From NCBI RefSeq assembly GCF_001595645.1, contig NZ_LNKT01000034.1, positions 1-64,000 of the forward strand: a DNA stretch of 64,000 nucleotides, given 5' to 3'. Source of the stretch: Sulfurovum riftiae (GTDB lineage: Bacteria > Campylobacterota > Campylobacteria > Campylobacterales > Sulfurovaceae). Positions 53,865-62,373 of the stretch are shown in pieces (within the stretch, counting starts at the first letter, position 1; every line of letters begins with the position of its first letter). The translations under genes and the position numbers were made by a program. The notes under the pieces were generated by a model. The model saw only the letters and a list, made by a program, of their open reading frames with translations, had not been told where the DNA came from and did no database searches.

Positions 53865-54228
53865 TCCGTATGATAGGCTGAGAACTATACAGAAAAAGAT
53901 CGATTTTATAGAAAACATATGCAAAGAAGATGGGTCTATCACCAATGCCCTGGCAGATGAAAAGCGTTCAAGAGCTTCTATTCTCATGCATTTGACCTCT
54001 ATCGCCGAACAATTTAACAAGCTGGCAGAAGATGCCGAATTTGGTATATTGAGTCAGTTCGACAAGAGAGACCTCAAAGGAAGCTATGATGTCAGAAACT
54101 ATATTGCCCATGATTATGAGGGTGTCAACTTAAGTGTAATTGAACACATTATCCGTAATAAACTGCCAAAGATAAAAACGATTACTGAAATAATTTTATC
54201 TCCTCTTCAGAGAACTGCCACTTCATAA
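53857..54228 (+). CDS. hepT: HepT-type HEPN toxin (type VII TA)
   Basis: A 123-residue HEPN-fold protein with the RX4HXY motif intact (R80, H85, Y87 in VRNYIAHDYEG); the tyrosine is the residue AMPylated by MntA in characterised systems, and Arg/His form the RNase site. It is translationally coupled to mntA. It should be an RNase toxin held inactive by MntA. The long N-terminal helices (LRTIQKKIDFIENICKEDGSIT) fit the HEPN core. A non-coding stretch rich in GGGGTCA repeats follows. Confidence 0.87.
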   Translation: MSDPYDRLRTIQKKIDFIENICKEDGSITNALADEKRSRASILMHLTSIAEQFNKLAEDAEFGILSQFDKRDLKGSYDVRNYIAHDYEGVNLSVIEHIIRNKLPKIKTITEIILSPLQRTATS

Positions 54229-54298
54229 AAAAAAGATCCTATAGGAGATGGAACTGCGGGAGATGGCTTAAACTAGAGGTGCGGCATAGAGCATAGAA

Positions 54299-54346
54299 AC
54301 AGAGGGGTCAAACAGAGGGGTCAAACAGAGCAAACAGAGGGGTCAG
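54299..54346 (+). repeat. Direct repeats of ACAGAGGGGTCAA
   Basis: Two full 13-nt units, one short unit (ACAGAGCAA) and a last unit that runs into the terminal repeat of the RAYT element. The GGGGTCA core is shared with the terminal repeats. Confidence 0.8.
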
Positions 54347-54361
54347 GTGATGCTAATGCTA
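54338..54361 (-). repeat. 24-nt element-end repeat, copy A
   Basis: On the minus strand it ends with the shared CATCACCTGACCCCT block and begins TAGCAT, inverted relative to copies B and C. The transposase stop codon lies inside it. Confidence 0.85.
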
Positions 54362-55131
54362 TTTTTTGTCCTGACAATAATTCGCTGTATGGTCGCCTGA
54401 TTCAACCCCAAAACTTTAGCGATCATATGTTGTGAATACCCTTGTCTATACGCTTCGAGTATACGTACATTCCTCTCTTTCTTTTCTCCTGTCCCCTGCA
54501 GCAATTTTTTCAGTTTTTCTTCATCTATTCTCCTGCCAACATTCGATGCCGCCAACATTGCCGATGCTTTTTTCAGTTCCGCCAACTGGTCTGTATCTAC
54601 CGGTGACTCAAGAAATGCCCTAATGGCTTCCCTGTCATCCAGATAGTTTTGTACTATCCAGGCATTTTTGAGACATTTTGGAATCTTCTTTTCATCAAGA
54701 AAAAAATGTGCCGAATTGTATGGATATGATTCAACAGACTTTACCATGGCGGCCTTGATGGGATTTTGCTCTATGTAGCGCATCAGTGTATACAGATAGG
54801 CTTCATCCGTAACATACCAGGACCGATACCTCCCCTGCCACAAATGTCCTACTCTTCCATATTTTTTATTGAAGTAGATGGCATAATTGGCATTGATCTG
54901 CCGCATGAACCGTGAAAGGTTCTCTTCCTCTGTCTCAATAAGTAAATGGTAGTGGTTGCTCATCAGACAGTAGTTGTGTACGTTTACGGCATAGTTTTGT
55001 GCATGCGCACACAGCAACTCGAGGAAATATTCATAATCCTCCACCTCCCCGTACACCATACGTCTTTCAACTCCTCTATTGATGATATGGTAATATCCCG
55101 GAATTTCAATGCGTGGTTTTCTCGGCATCAT
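54343..55131 (-). CDS. REP-associated tyrosine transposase (RAYT, Y1_Tnp)
   Basis: A 262-residue RAYT: IS200/Y1-like fold with the HUH pair in SNHYHLLIE (H60, H62), the conserved catalytic-tyrosine region ANYAIYFNKK, and the family signature GHLWQGRYRSW with EQNPIKAAMV. A C-terminal extension (about 190-262) is helical and ends with an HTH-like segment (MIAKVLGLNQATIQRIIV). Such proteins nick and join single-stranded REP hairpins. The gene is bracketed by copies A and B of a 24-nt repeat, and five GTAG-headed REPINs lie elsewhere in the window. GGAGGAGATG holds the ribosome-binding site. Confidence 0.9.
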   Translation of the reverse strand: MMPRKPRIEIPGYYHIINRGVERRMVYGEVEDYEYFLELLCAHAQNYAVNVHNYCLMSNHYHLLIETEEENLSRFMRQINANYAIYFNKKYGRVGHLWQGRYRSWYVTDEAYLYTLMRYIEQNPIKAAMVKSVESYPYNSAHFFLDEKKIPKCLKNAWIVQNYLDDREAIRAFLESPVDTDQLAELKKASAMLAASNVGRRIDEEKLKKLLQGTGEKKERNVRILEAYRQGYSQHMIAKVLGLNQATIQRIIVRTKNSISIT

Positions 55132-55185
55132 CTCCTCCTACGGTGAAATTTGGTTGTTTACTATTGTAACTTGAAAAGCCTTAGA

Positions 55186-55209
55186 TAGCATCGACATCAC
55201 CTGACCCCT
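55186..55209 (+). repeat. 24-nt element-end repeat, copy B
   Basis: TAGCATCGACATCACCTGAC with CCCT following, inverted relative to copy A, 55 nt upstream of the transposase start. A partial copy of its end (CCCCTGACCCCT) follows 12 nt later. Confidence 0.85.
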
Positions 55210-55339
55210 TCTTCTCTTCTTCCCCTGACCCCTTTTTCTCTTTGTTATTTTTCTATTTCGATTCTTGGGGAATTAGTCTTACTTTACAAACATCAAATAT
55301 TGATGTACAATAAAACATATTTAAAATCATAAAGGATAG

Positions 55340-55591
55340 ATGATGGAAGCACAAACAAATTATGATCGCATTACATTTTCGCTACCACACAGTATGAATG
55401 TCACACTCGATTCCCTAAAACAGGAGTTACAAAGTTCCAAATCTGACATTATAAAACAAGCAATAGAGTATTTTGTGAAGCAACAGGAAGAAAAGAAGCT
55501 TGCACGTGCTGTTGAACTCATGGCAAAAGAGTATGAAAACAATGATGAGCTTACCACTCTTACTGACTTGGACTCTGAGGACTTCCAATGA
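55340..55591 (+). CDS. Ribbon-helix-helix antitoxin
   Basis: An 83-residue antitoxin-like protein. The N-terminal ITFSLPHSMNVTLDSLKQELQSSKSDIIKQAIEYFVKQ is a ribbon-helix-helix DNA-binding domain; the acidic C-terminus (ENNDELTTLTDLDSEDFQ) should cover the toxin. It overlaps the MazF-like gene by 4 nt (ATGA), giving translational coupling. AAAGGATAG is the ribosome-binding site. It lies between copies B and C of the 24-nt repeat, so it could be cargo of the RAYT element. It would autoregulate its promoter. Confidence 0.85.
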   Translation: MMEAQTNYDRITFSLPHSMNVTLDSLKQELQSSKSDIIKQAIEYFVKQQEEKKLARAVELMAKEYENNDELTTLTDLDSEDFQ

Positions 55592-55938
55592 AACAGGGCT
55601 CTATCTGGCAAGTAAATCTTGACCCAACAATTGGTTCAGAAATCAAAAAAAGCAGACCCTGCCTCATACTCAACAACGATAAAATAGGAAAACTCCCACT
55701 AAAAATTGTTGCTCCTATTACAGACTTTAAAGAGCACTATGCTCTTGTTCCATGGATGGTAACTGTTGAACCCACAAAAGAAAATGGACTAAGCAAAAAA
55801 TCTGCCATCGACCTTTTTCAGGTACGTTCAGTTTCACAGCAGAGACTCACTTGTAAAATAGGAAAAATACAAAATAATATTTTACTTAAATGCAGACAAT
55901 CACTCGATATAGTTTTTGAGGTTTATGGAAAAGAATAG
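55588..55938 (+). CDS. MazF/PemK-like endoribonuclease toxin
   Basis: A 116-residue MazF-family toxin: MKQGSIWQVNLDPTIGSEIKKSRPCLILNNDKIG start, with the conserved RP pair, PLKIVAPITDF, the SAIDLFQVRSVSQQRLTCKIGKI segment and a C-terminal helix. It cleaves mRNA at short sequences. The stop codon TAG is the first three bases of repeat copy C, so the repeat directly abuts the gene end. It is paired with the RHH antitoxin. Confidence 0.9.
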   Translation: MKQGSIWQVNLDPTIGSEIKKSRPCLILNNDKIGKLPLKIVAPITDFKEHYALVPWMVTVEPTKENGLSKKSAIDLFQVRSVSQQRLTCKIGKIQNNILLKCRQSLDIVFEVYGKE

Positions 55939-55959
55939 CATTGGCATCACCTGACCCCT
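55936..55959 (+). repeat. 24-nt element-end repeat, copy C
   Basis: TAGCATTGGCATCACCTGAC with CCCT following, in the same orientation as copy B. It supplies the toxin stop codon and would make the outer boundary of a 1.6-kb A-to-C unit. Confidence 0.85.
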
Positions 55960-55981
55960 ATCTTATCTCCCCTATCTCCTA

Positions 55982-56131
55982 AGTAAAAGAGAGAAGCTTC
56001 GGCAGAACAGTGATGCCTGCATTAATGAAATACGGGCTTTGTCCAAGATTCGAATTAAAGAAAAGCTGGCTGTACTTTCAAAAAAAGAGATTGATATGAT
56101 CCAAAAAGCGATCTGTCAAATTTTATTATAA
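55982..56131 (+). pseudogene. C-terminal remnant of a second MazF-like toxin
   Basis: A start-less frame reads SKREKLRQNSDACINEIRAL, then SKIRIKEKLAVLSKKEIDMI, and ends QKAICQILL-stop. This is the C-terminal helix region of MazF toxins, where the pattern RALSK-x4-KEKLA-x-LSKKEID-x-IQKAI is typical. It begins 23 nt after repeat copy C, so the insertion may have truncated it. The 60 nt from here to the pseudopilin gene contain nothing else recognised. Confidence 0.6.
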
Positions 56132-56192
56132 GCAGAATTTAAATTCATAGTGTAGCACTTTCTTTCGCTCTTTCACACGATTATATACACCG

Positions 56193-56816
56193 TCAGATAG
56201 CGCTAACATATCCTGTCTCTTTCTCTATCGTGAAAACGATATTGGTAATACTGGTATCTTCAAAGCCCACCGTAATAGTACAGTCTGTTGTCATATATCC
56301 GTCATAGGGGTTCGAAGCAGAGAAGATACCACTTTTGAAAGGCCGCCCAAGGTGATCGAAAGCTATATGTGTCGATCCACTGCAGCCTCCACCGAATGCT
56401 ACACTGTCTACACCATATTTCTTTCCGAGAAAAAGATTAGGACTTTCATCATTGTCGATCGTACTGTCTCCCGCAGCATTATAAATATATTTTCCATTAA
56501 TCGGATCTATTGCTGTTTCATTCTTATCGACATTTCCTCCATGATCGGCATTCGATGAAATGGTGTAAAAATACCGTCCATCTCCATCAGCTGAAAACCG
56601 GATGGTCCACAGCTCCTGCTGCCAGTTTGCATCTCTGGGGTCCGTTTTGTCATCGACCAGTGCCAGATGCTGCGTATACCGGATAGCCGCAAGAATGTTG
56701 TCTTTCGCACCCTGTCTCAGATCACGGTCAAGCCTTGGTAATGCCAATGCTGCTAATATTCCTATTACTACGATAACCAATGTAAGTTCAATCATTGTAA
56801 AAGCCGGTTTTTTCAT
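56193..56816 (-). CDS. Type IV pseudopilin (MshC/GspH-like minor pilin)
   Basis: A 207-residue pseudopilin. The type III leader is short (MKKPA, cleaved before FTMIELTLVIVVIGILAALALPRL), with the conserved Glu5 of mature pilins, followed by the hydrophobic helix and a soluble domain. Three cysteines suggest one disulfide (GGGCSGSTHI and TTDCTITV). It would be processed by a prepilin peptidase and assembled at the inner membrane. It is opposite in strand to the rest of the cluster, 224 nt from the large surface protein gene, which has a TATAAT-like promoter in the gap. Confidence 0.85.
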   Translation of the reverse strand: MKKPAFTMIELTLVIVVIGILAALALPRLDRDLRQGAKDNILAAIRYTQHLALVDDKTDPRDANWQQELWTIRFSADGDGRYFYTISSNADHGGNVDKNETAIDPINGKYIYNAAGDSTIDNDESPNLFLGKKYGVDSVAFGGGCSGSTHIAFDHLGRPFKSGIFSASNPYDGYMTTDCTITVGFEDTSITNIVFTIEKETGYVSAI

Positions 56817-57040
56817 TATTACTGCCTTTTTAACCTCTTAATCTTAATAAAAAATTTATTTATTATAACATAAGTTCAAAAAACATAGATTCATACCAAA
56901 TAAATTTTCACTTTAGTTCATTCGAAATATATTAAAGAAACTTCAGTTTAAGAAAATATAAAAGATAAACGTCATATACTATAATATTAAGTGGGGTCTA
57001 TAACAATTAGAGATAGGCTCATAAAATTCAGGAGTATATT

Positions 57041-60000
57041 ATGAAAAGCTCAGATATTATCTTTAAACTTTTTGATAAAACAAACAAGAAAATATTATTT
57101 TTAATATTAGGTTCATTCTTTTTCATCTCTTCTGCTTTTGGTGCTGCATCAAATACTCCAGATATCAGTATTTCTCCAACATCCGTAAGCATATCGGAGG
57201 GGACTGCCTCTGTTACTTTGACCGTAACACTAAGTGAAGCAGGGAATAAAGGTTCCATAGAGGTAGACTATACCGATAACTGTAATGCAAGCAGCGGAAG
57301 CGTTACCATAGCAAAGGGTAACACAAGCGCAACTATTTCCATTGATACATCTACATTAACGGCACCGACATCCTGTACGGTTACTCTTGACAGTGCAAAT
57401 GGTAATACCGGCCAAAATGTAGGTACTATCAGCCCTGATACTTCGACCATTACTGTTACCTCATCTACCTCATCTGACTCCGACCTCAAGATCACAAAAA
57501 CAGGTAGTGCTGAAGTAGTGACCGTCAATCGCTGGTTCTACTATACCATCGATGTCAAAAACGAAGGAACAGATACGGCAACAAATGTAGAGGTTGTCGA
57601 TACATTGCCTACAGAGATTACAGAGGTTGATGAAGTTCTGACAAACCAAGACTCCGATACAGTGTGGACTTGTGATGCAAATACAACCACCAGCCCGATC
57701 ACTGTTACCTGTCTGCATGATGACAGCAATATATCTTCAGGAGAGACACATAGCATTATTTTGTATGTGAGGGCACCTTTAGAGTCCGGTACCATCGAAA
57801 ACGATGTTACCGTAACCAACCAGACCGATACCAACAGTACTACTGTCAGCAGTTCCGCGCATGAAGTGACTACCATCACGAATGATGTGGACAATGCAGA
57901 AAACCTCTGTTATAGCGTCGAACCAACAACAGATGCAGACTGTTTGAAAAGAGGGAACTTCTACTATGGAAACGGATGTACGACCTTGGTGACCATTTCC
58001 GATAACAATGAATCAAATCAGAGTTTAGAGGATCTCGTAGTTACCAAGATGTATGCTCCCGAACTGGATCGTGGAATTGCAACTACTAGCGTGGGCACTA
58101 TACGTTCTACCGGAGCAACAAGTGGAGGCCCATCTCCAATTGCCATCACAGAATATACCAGCTACACGGAGGGATATGTCGTAGATGTTGGTAACTCATT
58201 AGCCAATGATGCGAATTTTACCCTTACGGATGTAAACTCATACAATAACGGCAATAAAATGTACGGTATCGCACTTTATGCGGATTACAATATCTCTATC
58301 ACCAATACAGCTGGCGATACAGGAAATGAGCATCACAGCGGACGTATCTATGCCTGTGGAGGCGGGGGAGAAGGTGGTATCGAGATCACTACTTCCGCGG
58401 ATGTCATCGATACACCTATTGGCACATCTGCAACACTGGCTGGCTACTATAACAGCAGTACAGACACATCGAACAATGGTACCAATATCAAATATATCAA
58501 GACCATGGTTGCTTCAGATCAGGCAAGGGAGATCGAAGGAGTACATCTTGACCTGGGTGGATTCGCCACTACGTATGAATTCAATGGAACATCCTATTCG
58601 GACTATGTGGTGATACCCTATTTGACCGATGACAGCTGTACTGTCGTTTTCGAGAATATCATCGATCCGAATACCAATGAACAGCTTGTTATCGAGATCC
58701 CGGAAGGCTCCTATTCGGCCACAGGTACAATGATCGTTCCTTCTTATGTGATGGATGCTGTCCGTATGCAGTTGATCTTTGTCGATCCGAACGGTTTGAG
58801 TGTAGAGGGGCAGCAATGTCTTGCAAACAGCAGCACAACAGGTAACTTTGCCAGGCTGGCACAGTGTGTCAACTCCGAAGTACAGTACAAAACTGCCTTT
58901 GGTCAGGATGCATGGGACCGTTGCGGACTCGACAGCGGTAAACCATGCATACCAGCTAATCATGGTGATGCCGATGAATATGACCCTACTTACGATCCTG
59001 CTATAGATCATATTTATAACAATGAACTCGGGTGCTACCTGTGTACCTTTAACATTCGACCTGTCTGCTCATCTGACAATTTTGCCATTCGTCCAAGGAA
59101 GTTTGATGTCAACATCACAGACAAGGTCACCATACTCACAGCAGGCAAACCAGAGAGCCTCTTCTTCAGGGCACCGGATGACAATAATGTAACTCCGGTG
59201 ACCGATTACAATGAGACGCAGGACAGTTCTTTTGTTGTCGATCTCGATATCAATGACTCCACCAAAGCGTGTGAAAAAATGAGTATAACTATGACACCGT
59301 CCGTTGCTTTTGTGAATGGTGAACATCAGGATGACTTTACTTTCGATGATGTTGGAGACATCAATATGTCCATCCATGAGATCAATGGTTCAGAATTTGC
59401 TTTGATCGACTGGGATGACACCAATGATTCCGAAAGATTTATTGAAGAATATAATGCCACTTTCAGAGTTATTCCAGATCGTTTTGACATCAATGCAAGC
59501 CTGAAGGACCATAATACAAATGACCACTTTACATATCTGCACGATATCAACAGATATGAGAATGACAGTAATTACTCAATGGGTGCAGAACTGAATGTCA
59601 CCATCAAAGCCGTAGGTGCAGATGGCAATGTAACGCATAACTATATAGAAACCTGTTATGCAAAAGATACAAACCTGGCTTTGGGACTGACTGGGACCAC
59701 TATTACCTATCCGGGTACTACTCAGGCACTCAGCTTTTTCCTTTACTACAATCCGGAAGAAGATGACGGCACTGCTGATAGTGGCGAAAGTAATGTTTCA
59801 CTAACAGCAAGTGGCAATACGATCACCCTCAACAGACTGGATATAAACAACACCAAAGCATCTTTTACGAGTCAGACAGCACCTGATGAAAATGGAACCA
59901 CCAACATTTTGTATAAAATGAACTTCGACAGAAATATGAGCTTGGTAGTTGATCCCTTCAGAATTACAGTAAGTGATATCAATATTACTGAGGTGAATGT

Positions 60001-60694
60001 GACCGATTTTAGCGGGACAGGCACACTTGTGCCTAACCAATATGTCGTCAAGGGGCAGACGGGGACACTGACAGACCAAAATGCGACTTTCTACTTCGGA
60101 AGAGCCAAACCATCGAAGTACTTTTATGAAGATATCACTACAGATTGGACATACACACCCATTACCGCAACAGTATACTGTGACAGCCTCGTTAACTGTA
60201 GTAACTTTGGTATCAATATATTGCTTGCAGGAACCGATGAAAGGAACTGGTATATTGTAAGGGGGCATAATGCCAACATAGGTGATGGAAATGTAACTAT
60301 TCAGATAGGAGCGACATTGATCGAGCCGGAAGGAACTGCTACTTCTAGTACTGATCAGGCTATCAACGGATTTACCCGTAGCAGTGGAGATGCCAATGTA
60401 CTCATTATAAGCAATGGTGTAAGAGGTGATGTGAATGTATCAAGAGGAAGCTCTCCTCTGCCACCTCTGACTGTCCCTTTGGAATTAGTAACAGAGAATG
60501 ATGTCACCGGAATTCTGCCATTTACCAATAGATGGTTGATTTATACCAAGGATCCAAACGGTATTCTTATATTGCCAAATCCTTTCTACAAAGTCAGATT
60601 CATTACTGAGTCTAAGTGGACAGGAGAAGGAAAGACCGGCTATGTCATCGACACAAATGCCAGTTACAAAAAATCGAAAAGACTGGATTGGTAG
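57041..60694 (+). CDS. Large exported MshQ-like surface protein
   Basis: A 1217-residue protein: signal peptide (about 15-42, FISSAFGAAS), a Calx-beta-like domain (about 45-135), a DUF11-like repeat (about 150-275, LKITKTGSAEVVTVNRWFYYTIDVKNEGTDTATNVEVVDTLP), a lectin-like middle region and a DUF6701-like C-terminal half (from about 690, VCSSDNFAIRPRKFDVNITD) as in MshQ of MSHA pili. Cysteine content is about 20, so disulfides are likely. It has no membrane anchor at its end (KSKRLDW). It probably sits on a pilus or at the surface. It heads a pseudopilin operon. The family call for the C-terminal half is fairly sure. Confidence 0.75.
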   Translation: MKSSDIIFKLFDKTNKKILFLILGSFFFISSAFGAASNTPDISISPTSVSISEGTASVTLTVTLSEAGNKGSIEVDYTDNCNASSGSVTIAKGNTSATISIDTSTLTAPTSCTVTLDSANGNTGQNVGTISPDTSTITVTSSTSSDSDLKITKTGSAEVVTVNRWFYYTIDVKNEGTDTATNVEVVDTLPTEITEVDEVLTNQDSDTVWTCDANTTTSPITVTCLHDDSNISSGETHSIILYVRAPLESGTIENDVTVTNQTDTNSTTVSSSAHEVTTITNDVDNAENLCYSVEPTTDADCLKRGNFYYGNGCTTLVTISDNNESNQSLEDLVVTKMYAPELDRGIATTSVGTIRSTGATSGGPSPIAITEYTSYTEGYVVDVGNSLANDANFTLTDVNSYNNGNKMYGIALYADYNISITNTAGDTGNEHHSGRIYACGGGGEGGIEITTSADVIDTPIGTSATLAGYYNSSTDTSNNGTNIKYIKTMVASDQAREIEGVHLDLGGFATTYEFNGTSYSDYVVIPYLTDDSCTVVFENIIDPNTNEQLVIEIPEGSYSATGTMIVPSYVMDAVRMQLIFVDPNGLSVEGQQCLANSSTTGNFARLAQCVNSEVQYKTAFGQDAWDRCGLDSGKPCIPANHGDADEYDPTYDPAIDHIYNNELGCYLCTFNIRPVCSSDNFAIRPRKFDVNITDKVTILTAGKPESLFFRAPDDNNVTPVTDYNETQDSSFVVDLDINDSTKACEKMSITMTPSVAFVNGEHQDDFTFDDVGDINMSIHEINGSEFALIDWDDTNDSERFIEEYNATFRVIPDRFDINASLKDHNTNDHFTYLHDINRYENDSNYSMGAELNVTIKAVGADGNVTHNYIETCYAKDTNLALGLTGTTITYPGTTQALSFFLYYNPEEDDGTADSGESNVSLTASGNTITLNRLDINNTKASFTSQTAPDENGTTNILYKMNFDRNMSLVVDPFRITVSDINITEVNVTDFSGTGTLVPNQYVVKGQTGTLTDQNATFYFGRAKPSKYFYEDITTDWTYTPITATVYCDSLVNCSNFGINILLAGTDERNWYIVRGHNANIGDGNVTIQIGATLIEPEGTATSSTDQAINGFTRSSGDANVLIISNGVRGDVNVSRGSSPLPPLTVPLELVTENDVTGILPFTNRWLIYTKDPNGILILPNPFYKVRFITESKWTGEGKTGYVIDTNASYKKSKRLDW

Positions 60695-60700
60695 GGATCA

Positions 60701-61402
60701 ATGAAAAAGACAGAAACAATGAACCAGAAAGTGCGGAGCCATAAAGCAGTCGCGATGATAGAACTCATCTTCGCGCTTGTAGTGATGGGGATTGCCCTTC
60801 TAAGTGTACCGAACCTCATATTCCAGGCAGCCCAGAGCGGCTATACGACCATCCAGCAAGAAGCCATTGCTGCATCTGCTGCCGACCTCAGCCTCATTCT
60901 TTCCAGAGAGTGGGATGAAATAGGTACCGATGACAATATGAGTTCGCCGATCCTCAAGACCACTGGTGGAGACAGCAATCTGCAGAGCCGACCGGGTGCC
61001 AGATCTAGGACATTTGGTACCGGTATAGGAAGCGGACCTTTCTTTGCCTCCAGTATCGGCAGTGAAGGCGATATGGATGATATAGATGATTCTCACGGTG
61101 TATCAGGGGTATTGACACTGATAGACGGTACCAAAGACCTCATAGATGTAAATGTATCTGTCGCAACTACCGTAAAATACATTTCAGATACTGCATCAAG
61201 TGGTACCTGGAACAATTCAACGACTATAAGCTATAATTTTCCGCCAACGACAGCAGTTACAGGCACTACCAATATTAAAGAAGTTGACATTACTCTTACC
61301 AGCAGTAACACAGCAGAAGAACTGAGTGATAAGATCATAAAATTCAAAGCATTCAGTGCCAACATTGGATCATACAAACTTGAAAGACGGGAAAAATTAT
61401 AA
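60701..61402 (+). CDS. MshD-like pseudopilin
   Basis: A 233-residue prepilin-like protein with a leader ending AVAMIELIFALVVMGIALLSVPNL; the class III leader is longer and lacks the canonical Gly/Phe junction but has the conserved E in IELIFAL. The soluble part is rich in Gly/Ser/Thr. It begins 6 nt after the surface protein stop and ends exactly where the next gene begins (one-base TAATG overlap). In MSHA-type clusters this place holds MshD. Assignment is by position and leader only. Confidence 0.7.
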   Translation: MKKTETMNQKVRSHKAVAMIELIFALVVMGIALLSVPNLIFQAAQSGYTTIQQEAIAASAADLSLILSREWDEIGTDDNMSSPILKTTGGDSNLQSRPGARSRTFGTGIGSGPFFASSIGSEGDMDDIDDSHGVSGVLTLIDGTKDLIDVNVSVATTVKYISDTASSGTWNNSTTISYNFPPTTAVTGTTNIKEVDITLTSSNTAEELSDKIIKFKAFSANIGSYKLERREKL

Positions 61403-62373
61403 TGAGAAGAACAACACTTACCTCTTTTAAACGAGGCTTTACCCTCCTTGAAGTTGTCTTTGTGATCACTATTTTGGGAATTATTGCTTCTATCGGTGCA
61501 TCACTCATAGCCCAGGTATATGAGAGCTACATCGTTCAGCGGGCACTTTACCGTACCAGTGCAAAAGCGGAAATAGCTGCGTTACAAATAGCCAACAGAC
61601 TAACCTACCGCATCTCAAGTGCTGTCATAGGAAGAAAACTGGATGGAACATATCTTCCACTCGACCAGGTACCTGATGAAACATATAAAGTACTGGAATG
61701 GATCGGGTATGACAATGACAGTTTTACAGCAGGTGACATGAGCAGTGCTACTCTTGCTAATAGAGTACCCGGCTGGAGCGGCTTTTGTGATGTCGATTCA
61801 ACTGATACCAATAAATCACGTATATCAACACCAGGATCTGACCTTAACAAGGTCAATGCGATCATTGGAAAACTCAGCAATTCGAGCAAGACGATCGGTG
61901 ATGCTGCCATTATCTTTGCAGGACATGAATACAATAGTACCAAAAACTATATTGCCAACTGCATGGGCTTTACAGACAGTAGCTGTATATCACCTATTAA
62001 CAGTATTGTAAGTGCTACGGTCATGACCCTTTCAGACGACAACAACTCAAAAGTCATGACAGACCAATACAAACTTGCATGGAGTGCCTATGCGGTTGTC
62101 CCCACACGGGTGACTGGATCTGCCCTTACGGATCGGGGATTTAAAAGCAGCGATATGATATATGATCTGAAACTTTACTATAATTATCAGCCCTGGAACA
62201 ATGCACCATCCAGCTATGCCGACGCCAATGTGCCAAACAGTACACTTGTAACCAATGTCAGATCTTTCAGGTTCGTAGGTAAAGGAGATACTGTCCGTTT
62301 CAAGATATGTGTCGCCGAAGCGATCGGAGATGGCAACATTACATCCTGCAAAGAAAAGGCGGTGATCCGATGA
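61402..62373 (+). CDS. MshO-like (PilW-type) pseudopilin
   Basis: A 323-residue prepilin with a clear leader (FKRGFTLLEVVFVITILGIIASIGASLIAQVY; G-F cleavage site and E5). The soluble domain is unusually large, with four cysteines (GFCDVD, NCMGFTDSSC) that could form disulfides, and CVAEAIGDGNITSCKEK at the end. It matches the size and style of PilW/MshO minor pilins. It starts at the last base of the previous stop and shares ATGA with the next gene. Confidence 0.75.
   Translation: MRRTTLTSFKRGFTLLEVVFVITILGIIASIGASLIAQVYESYIVQRALYRTSAKAEIAALQIANRLTYRISSAVIGRKLDGTYLPLDQVPDETYKVLEWIGYDNDSFTAGDMSSATLANRVPGWSGFCDVDSTDTNKSRISTPGSDLNKVNAIIGKLSNSSKTIGDAAIIFAGHEYNSTKNYIANCMGFTDSSCISPINSIVSATVMTLSDDNNSKVMTDQYKLAWSAYAVVPTRVTGSALTDRGFKSSDMIYDLKLYYNYQPWNNAPSSYADANVPNSTLVTNVRSFRFVGKGDTVRFKICVAEAIGDGNITSCKEKAVIR

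Noticed and set aside
54299-54346. CRISPR-like repeats of ACAGAGGGGTCAA
   Set aside because: Units are adjacent, short and without spacers.
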